Part shown: positions 59,436 to 64,000 of the stretch, piece by piece
Numbering within the stretch: position 1 is the first letter of the stretch
Layout of the letters: every line of letters starts with the position of its first letter
From: Sorangium cellulosum
GTDB taxonomy: Bacteria > Myxococcota_A > Polyangia > Polyangiales > Polyangiaceae
Direction: 5' to 3'
Assembly (NCBI RefSeq): GCF_004135735.1
Contig: NZ_CP012670.1
Coordinates: 806,001-870,000, forward strand
DNA length: 64,000 nt
Made by a program: the position numbers and the translations under genes
Notes under the pieces: generated by a model
Databases searched by the model: none
What the model was told of the DNA's origin: nothing
Seen by the model: the letters and a program-made list of their open reading frames with translations, nothing else

Positions 59436-60473
59436 TCACGGCGGGCCGCAGGCCGCGAGGCCCCCGGCCCCGGCGAGCACCAGCACGCAGGCGCGGAGCA
59501 CATCCATGCCGGCGTAGCCGTCCGACGGACAGGCCGCCCTCGGCGCGCCGGGCAAGAGGTCGATGTCCACCGCGGCGTCGCGCCCGGCGAGCCGGAGGCG
59601 CGCGCCCGGGAGGACGGGGACGGTGTGCTTGCCCGAGGCGGCGTAGGCGCTCCTGCCCCCGCGCGCCCGGGGCGAGAGCGCCTTCCCCGCCGGCGAGGCG
59701 GCGAAGAGCGAGCTGTGGGACGCGCCCGAGTCGATCTTCAAGGTGACCTCGATCCCCTCGACGCTCGCCCTCGCGGTGAGCTCGCGCCCCTGGCTCGGGC
59801 CGCTGCAATCGCCGAGCTCGATGACCGCGGCCTCCCCGAACCGCGCCCGGAGCGCGCGGGCGGCCTCGTCGCGCGGCGCCTCCGTCATCCGGCCGTCGCG
59901 CAGGTCGAGCACGACGGCCCGGCCCGGCGAGGGGAGCAGCTGCGGGGCGAGGAAGCCGCCGATCCCGAGGCGGCGCAGGACGTCGGGCACGGGGACGACG
60001 AGCAAGACGGGCGTGTCGATCCGCCCCCACCCCGAGAGCGCGACGCGCGCGTGGTCGATCCGGGAGAGCGGCACGGGCCGGCCCGCGTGGTCGACGCCGA
60101 CGTCGCCGGCGGTCGAGAGCGGCAGCCCGAGCTCGTCGGCGAGCCAGCGGGCGAGCACGTGGTGCGTGGCGCCGGTGTCGACGACGAGCGTGGCCGGCTG
60201 GCCGGCGATGACGGCGTCGAGGAGCGGGGAGGGGAAGGGGCGCTCGTCGAGCTCGAACCGGAGGCTCGCCTCGCGCGGCGCGGCGCGGGCCGGCCCTCCC
60301 GGAGGCGGCCCGGAGCGCGGCGCGGGCCCGTCCGCGAGGTGCGGCGAGGCCGGCGCGGCCCGGGCCGGGCCCGCCTCGGCGCAGCCGGCCGCCGCGAGCG
60401 CGAGCATCGCGACCCGGCAGAGGGAGGTCGAGAGCGCGAGGCCGGCCCGCGCGCGAGCGCGCCGCGCGCGCAT
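59436..60473 (-). CDS. Retropepsin-like aspartic protease lipoprotein
   Basis: The 345-residue protein has a lipobox region (VAMLALAAAGC) and a Pro/Ala linker. Two retropepsin-like halves follow, with active-site triads in ATLVVDTGATHHVLA and VTLKIDSGASHSSLF. The duplicated D-T/S-G-A pattern fits a pseudo-dimeric membrane-attached aspartic protease. Substrate unknown. ATG 60473 is the start of the signal peptide; the frame is open further upstream through the 15-bp repeats without homology. Confidence 0.8.
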   Translation of the reverse strand: MRARRARARAGLALSTSLCRVAMLALAAAGCAEAGPARAAPASPHLADGPAPRSGPPPGGPARAAPREASLRFELDERPFPSPLLDAVIAGQPATLVVDTGATHHVLARWLADELGLPLSTAGDVGVDHAGRPVPLSRIDHARVALSGWGRIDTPVLLVVPVPDVLRRLGIGGFLAPQLLPSPGRAVVLDLRDGRMTEAPRDEAARALRARFGEAAVIELGDCSGPSQGRELTARASVEGIEVTLKIDSGASHSSLFAASPAGKALSPRARGGRSAYAASGKHTVPVLPGARLRLAGRDAAVDIDLLPGAPRAACPSDGYAGMDVLRACVLVLAGAGGLAACGPP

Positions 60474-60868
60474 CACCGGCGCTCGGCGGGGCGCGGGGAG
60501 CGACAGGTCCGGTGCCGCGCCTCGCCGCGGTGCAGTCCTTTCCCGCGCAGTCCTTTCCCGCACAGCCCTTTCCCGCACAGCCCTTTCCCGCGCAGTCCTT
60601 TCCCGCGCAGTCCTTTCCCCGGAGAGAAGGATCGTCTCTGGGAGATCGTCATCCAAGCCATCATCGGCCGGCGGCCGACCCCGGTCAAGCGGCCTCGACC
60701 GATGATCCGGAGCGTGCTGGGCTGTCGCCGCGGGCCGGAGCGCGCCGGAAAATGTGCCCGCACCACAAGGAGGGATCGCGGCGCGCTCGGCACGCCCTCG
60801 TGTCGTGTCCGTCGTGTTGCGGGCCTGTCCCGGGGTGTACGGCCCAGCGCGTGTCATCTCCCCGGTTG
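60474..60868. other. Intergenic region with a 15-bp tandem repeat
   Basis: About 395 bp between two minus-strand genes. It holds the repeat at 60533-60620 and no convincing gene. Confidence 0.6.
60533..60620. repeat. 15-bp tandem repeat, six copies
   Basis: CAGTCCTTTCCCGCG, with CAGCCC or GCA variants, is repeated six times in the region just upstream of the aspartic protease start. The minus strand shows regularly spaced GGGAAAGGACTG, which might act as multiple protein sites. Confidence 0.9.
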
Positions 60869-61246
60869 TCAGCCTGCTCGTCCGGCCCCAGGGTCCGCGG
60901 AGGAAAGGGCCATCGCATGATCCCCCGCGTCATCGACCGGCTCGAAATGGGCGAAGAGATCGGAAGTCTCCTGGATGTCTCGGAGCCTCACGTACTCGGC
61001 TGCTTCGCTGAACCGCTTCCAGAGATCGAGGACAGCGGGGTTCGAGTGCGCCCGGTCCACGGCCTCCTTCGAAGCCCACTCGAACAGCTCGACGAGGGTG
61101 CCGTCGGACGCGCGCATCACGATGGACGCGCGCCCGGTCGCGAGCCCCTCGCCCCGGAGGATCGGCAGGTGATCGCGCACCGCGGCGAGCAGCTCGGCGC
61201 CCTTGCCCGGCTTCGGCCGGTAACATGCAATGACGAGATATCCCAC
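60869..61246 (-). CDS. Antibiotic biosynthesis monooxygenase (ABM) domain protein
   Basis: The 125-residue protein starts MGYLVIACYRPKPGKGAELL and has the dimeric ferredoxin-like ABM core with IVMRASDGTLVELFEWASKE and NPAVLDLWKRFSEAAEYV. Such small proteins act as cofactor-free monooxygenases or as simple stress proteins. A late DDAGDHAMALSS tail is not part of the core. No biosynthetic gene is near. Confidence 0.75.
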   Translation of the reverse strand: MGYLVIACYRPKPGKGAELLAAVRDHLPILRGEGLATGRASIVMRASDGTLVELFEWASKEAVDRAHSNPAVLDLWKRFSEAAEYVRLRDIQETSDLFAHFEPVDDAGDHAMALSSADPGAGRAG

Positions 61247-61315
61247 GGCGCGCGATTCTCACCGGCGCGGCTCCATCGCGCAAGCAGCGAGCCGGCAGGG
61301 GCGCCCTCGCGCCGT

Positions 61316-62161
61316 TCACGGCGATCGCGCCGCGTCCAGCCGGCGCTCCACCTCGGCGCGCGTCGGATAGGACGGCTGGCACCCCTCGCGCTCGACCGAG
61401 AGGCCCGCCGCCGCGATCGCGCGCCGCAGCGCGGCCCCGAGCTCCATCCCGGCGGCGAGCCCCGCGGCGAGCACGCCCGTGAGCGCGTCCCCCGCGCCCG
61501 TCGTGTCCACGGCGCGGGCGGGCAGCGCGGGGAGCGCCTCGCCCGAGGGCAGCATCACCGCCCCGCGCGCGCCCCGCGTGAGCACCACCCGCTCGGGCAG
61601 GCGACCGCGCAGCGCCTCGTGCTCGAGCTCGTTGACGACGGCCAGATCGAACTGGCCGACGAGCGCGGGATCGATCGCGTTCACGGGCGACGGATTGCAG
61701 ATCGACAGCGCGCCGTCGGCCCGCGCGGCCGAGAGCACGCCGGCGACCGCCTCGGTCGGGATCTCGCCCTGGCAGAGCCAGACCGAGGCCCCGCACGGCG
61801 AGGGCGGCGCGACGAGCGCGTTGGCGCCGGGGAGGGCGAGGATCTGGTTCTCCCCGGCCTCGTCGACGCAGATCAGGGCCACGCCCGTCGTCACGCCGCG
61901 GTGGACCACCACGGCGGACTGGTCCACGCCGTCGGCGGCGAGCGCGGCCGCGCAGAGCGCGCCGTGGGCGTCGTCGCCGCGCGCGCCCACGAGCCGCACG
62001 CGGGCGCCCATGCGCGCCGCCGCGACCGCCTGGTTCGCGCCCTTGCCGCCGGGCGCGGTGAGAAAGCGGCGGCCCAGCACGGATTCGCCCGGACGCGGCA
62101 GCCTCGGGCCATAACCGATGAGGTCGGCGGTGATCGACCCGCAGATCGCGAGCAGCCCCAT
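61316..62161 (-). CDS. PfkB-family carbohydrate kinase (ribokinase-like)
   Basis: The 281-residue protein has the PfkB signatures LTAPGGKGANQAVAAARMGA (near the N-terminus) and AVDTTGAGDALTGVLAAGLA (anion hole with catalytic Asp). It starts MGLLAICGSITADLIGYGPR, close to ribokinase. The sugar is probably ribose or another pentose but is not proven. It is divergent from the GNAT gene with 58 bp between the starts. Confidence 0.88.
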   Translation of the reverse strand: MGLLAICGSITADLIGYGPRLPRPGESVLGRRFLTAPGGKGANQAVAAARMGARVRLVGARGDDAHGALCAAALAADGVDQSAVVVHRGVTTGVALICVDEAGENQILALPGANALVAPPSPCGASVWLCQGEIPTEAVAGVLSAARADGALSICNPSPVNAIDPALVGQFDLAVVNELEHEALRGRLPERVVLTRGARGAVMLPSGEALPALPARAVDTTGAGDALTGVLAAGLAAGMELGAALRRAIAAAGLSVEREGCQPSYPTRAEVERRLDAARSP

Positions 62162-62219
62162 CCCCGCCGCATACCACGAATGCGGCGGCGCTCATGCGTT
62201 TTGGCCAAGGAGGCCCCGT

Positions 62220-63020
62220 ATGCCCGAGGTGTCAGAGATTCACGAATCCAGCGCCCTGTTCCTCGCCGCCTGGAAGCGCTTCAGCCGTGGCCTCCCCGCC
62301 CGCCGCATCGAGGACCTCGACGGGGTCTCCCTCATCCTCACGGGGACGCAGATGGCCTTGCTGAACGTCGCCGCGCTCTCCTCGGCGGCGCGCGACCGCG
62401 GCGATCTCGAGCGCCGGGCGCGCGCCGCCGTCGAGCGCGCCGGCCGGAGCGGCCTCCCCTGGTCCTTCGCGGTCCCCGAGCCGTGGGCGCCCGGCGGCGA
62501 TCTGGCGGAGGCCGCCGGCGTCCTGACCCGGCTCGGCTTCGCGCCGGCCGAGCGGGTCACGGGCATGGCGACCGACGCGCTCGCGCCGCCGCGCCGCGAG
62601 CTCGCCGATCTCGAGCTCCGGCGCGTGTCCGACGCCGAGACCCGCGCCGCCGTCGCCGACCTCAACGCCGGCTGCTACGGCGTCTCGCTCCCGGAGGGCC
62701 GCGCCGCCATGGCGCACCCGTCGATCTGGGGCGAGGGCGCGTTCGGGCGGGTGGGGTACCTCGGCGGCCAGCCCGTGTGCTGCGCGGCGACCTGCATCGT
62801 GGAGGGCGTGCGCTACGCCGCCCTCGTCGCCACCGCCGCCGAGCACCGGCGCAAGGGGTACGCCGAGGCGGCCCTGCGCGGCTGCCTCGACGACGCGCTG
62901 AGGGCCACCGGCATCCGCAGGACGGCCCTGCACGCGTCGGAGATGGGCCTCGGGCTCTACGAGGCCATGGGCTACCGCGCGATCACGCGCTTCGCGTTCT
63001 ACGTGCCGCCGCAGGCCTGA
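62220..63020 (+). CDS. GNAT-family N-acetyltransferase
   Basis: The 266-residue protein has a divergent N-terminal half (FLAAWKRFSRGLPARRIEDL). The C-terminal GNAT core follows, with YAALVATAAEHRRKGYAEAA, the acetyl-CoA pyrophosphate loop (H-R-R-K-G-Y-A), and GLGLYEAMGYRAI. A two-GNAT-like layout is likely. Substrate unknown. ATG 62220 is chosen; the frame stays open upstream over the kinase start. Confidence 0.83.
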   Translation: MPEVSEIHESSALFLAAWKRFSRGLPARRIEDLDGVSLILTGTQMALLNVAALSSAARDRGDLERRARAAVERAGRSGLPWSFAVPEPWAPGGDLAEAAGVLTRLGFAPAERVTGMATDALAPPRRELADLELRRVSDAETRAAVADLNAGCYGVSLPEGRAAMAHPSIWGEGAFGRVGYLGGQPVCCAATCIVEGVRYAALVATAAEHRRKGYAEAALRGCLDDALRATGIRRTALHASEMGLGLYEAMGYRAITRFAFYVPPQA

Positions 63021-63033
63021 GCCCGGCCGGAGC

Positions 63034-63798
63034 TCACCGCAGCGCCTCCGGCGGCGTCTCGAGCACGCAGAGCGCCGTCTCGGGATCGCAGGTGACGCGC
63101 TCCTCCAGATCCGGGTTGATCCCGGATCCCGTGAGCCTGCCCGCCTTCGGATCCGCCTGCGGATCGCAGAGGCTCGGGTCGATGCCGGGCTCTCCCATGT
63201 TGTCGACGCCGCAGGAGACCGCAGGGGCGAGGCCCACGACGCTGTAGGACGCGGTGCAGCCGTCCTTCGTGTACGTCAGATCCGCCGTCATCTGCGTCCC
63301 CGGGAGCGCCGCCGTGACGTAGACGCGGACGTTGCTCCACTCGTAGCGGATGTTCGTCGCGGGCCGCTCGTCGGACGCCGGGAGCGAGAGCTCCGCGGCG
63401 CTGAGCGAGGGCACCGTGCAGACGTCGTTGTCGTCCGGGTCGACCGACGTGAACTCGCCCATCGAGAGCACATCCCCGCCGTCGACCTCGAGCCCCGCGC
63501 CCTGCGCCTCGGTGGCCAGCGCGCCGAGCCCCGTCGTGCGAATGTAGAGCAGCGCCCTCTCCAGGTCCTGCACCTCGCGATCCTTCGCCGAGGAGGGGTT
63601 GTATTTCTCCATCCCGATGACCTCGCCCCGCAGCGTGTCGCAGTCGCCCTCGCCGACCTTCGAGCCGGGCTTCAGCGTGTATTTCGCGGCGAAGCCGCCG
63701 TGCGCGACCGTGCAGTTGATCTTCGGCTGCTCGCAGGACGCGATCAGCGCTGCGAGGACGACCATCAGACCGGCTTGCATTCCGTAGGTTCGTTTCAT
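63034..63798 (-). CDS. Hypothetical lipoprotein
   Basis: The 254-residue product starts MKRTYGMQAGLMVVLAALIA then SC, a lipobox with Cys 22. The mature part has C-x-C pairs (SCEQPKINCTVAHGG), strands KYTLKPGSKVGEGDCDTLRG and VRVYVTAALPGTQMTADLTY, and CTASYSVVGL. I know no family. It lies directly downstream of the TonB-dependent receptor on the same strand, so it may be the lipoprotein partner of that transporter (an inference). Confidence 0.75.
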   Translation of the reverse strand: MKRTYGMQAGLMVVLAALIASCEQPKINCTVAHGGFAAKYTLKPGSKVGEGDCDTLRGEVIGMEKYNPSSAKDREVQDLERALLYIRTTGLGALATEAQGAGLEVDGGDVLSMGEFTSVDPDDNDVCTVPSLSAAELSLPASDERPATNIRYEWSNVRVYVTAALPGTQMTADLTYTKDGCTASYSVVGLAPAVSCGVDNMGEPGIDPSLCDPQADPKAGRLTGSGINPDLEERVTCDPETALCVLETPPEALR

Positions 63799-63825
63799 GG
63801 GAATCTCCGCCTCGCGCGGCGCGGC

Positions 63826-64000
63826 CTAGAAGGTCACCTTGGCGCTGATCCGGAACGTCCTCGGCGCCTGGTACGCGATCGCCTTGCCGAAGTTCGGGTT
63901 CTTGTTGACCGGATCGAACGCGGTGCCATCGGCGTTCGTCAGGTTGGCGAGGTCGGCCGTCGTCCCCCCGGCGATGGGCTGCACCTGCGCCGCCGTGTAC
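63826..64000 (-). CDS. TonB-dependent receptor, C-terminal end only
   Basis: The last 57 codons before TAG read FDPVNKNPNFGKAIAYQAPR, then TFRISAKVTF. N-x-N-F-G-K-x-x-x-Y-Q-x-P-R with a final aromatic Phe is the end of TonB-dependent receptors (last beta strand). The plug and most of the barrel are to the right of the window. A 27-bp gap separates it from the lipoprotein gene. Confidence 0.75.
   Translation of the reverse strand, partial: YTAAQVQPIAGGTTADLANLTNADGTAFDPVNKNPNFGKAIAYQAPRTFRISAKVTF

Overview
The window is very GC-rich and densely coded, and it reads as a chromosomal segment of a myxobacterium, most likely of the Sorangium/Polyangium group. The evidence is a MYXO-CTERM-like surface-sorting tail (first esterase), several lipoproteins with long Gly/Ser-rich linkers encoded by tandem DNA repeats, a Hanks-type kinase, a hybrid histidine kinase, a DUF2378-like protein and a carotenoid cluster with a CarH-type regulator. 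The assignment rests on protein style and gene content only; there is no rRNA in the window.

Left part (1-25 kb): a 5'-partial hypothetical gene; a secreted CE1/PHB-depolymerase-type esterase; smpB; the methionine importer metNIQ; iron superoxide dismutase; an AraC regulator followed by a lipoprotein hydrolase and an outer-membrane barrel protein; a tyrosine/homogentisate catabolic set (FAH-family hydrolase, hppD, hmgA); a porin; an FAD monooxygenase coupled to a DUF3237 protein; a second CE1-type lipoprotein esterase; a beta/gamma-crystallin lipoprotein; an HddA-like GHMP kinase; and a HelD-like helicase. Gene remnants are scattered here (NMT1-type binding protein, D-2-hydroxyacid dehydrogenase, possibly an AAA ATPase).

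Middle part (25-40 kb): an initiator tRNA with promoter and terminator, a repeat-rich gap, then the most unusual pair in the window. This is a membrane-anchored protein with two tandem haem-globin domains, followed on the same strand by a Ser/Thr kinase fused to an ExeA/GspA-like ATPase domain whose Walker motifs are degenerate. After it come a truncated GST, a transglycosylase-like protein, an MFS exporter, gluQ and gltX, a lipoprotein, two small heat-shock proteins and a YtfJ/thioredoxin-like protein.

Carotenoid cluster (39.3-50.6 kb): a cobalamin-type light-sensing repressor (CarH-like) is divergent from crtI-crtB-cyclase(CruA type). Then follow crtZ, an acyltransferase, a GT21-like glycosyltransferase, crtC and crtD, and divergent crtE. 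Together they predict a monocyclic, hydroxylated carotenoid that is glycosylated and acylated, under light control.

Right part (51-64 kb): three genes fitting the ethylmalonyl-CoA pathway (methylsuccinyl-CoA dehydrogenase-like, mesaconyl-CoA hydratase-like, ethylmalonyl/methylmalonyl-CoA epimerase); a PAS-PAS hybrid histidine kinase; a DUF2378-like protein; a large cruciform plus 45-bp tandem array between convergent genes; a cyclic-nucleotide-binding methyltransferase; a retropepsin-like lipoprotein; an ABM-domain protein; a PfkB sugar kinase; a GNAT protein; a lipoprotein; and the 3' end of a TonB-dependent receptor.
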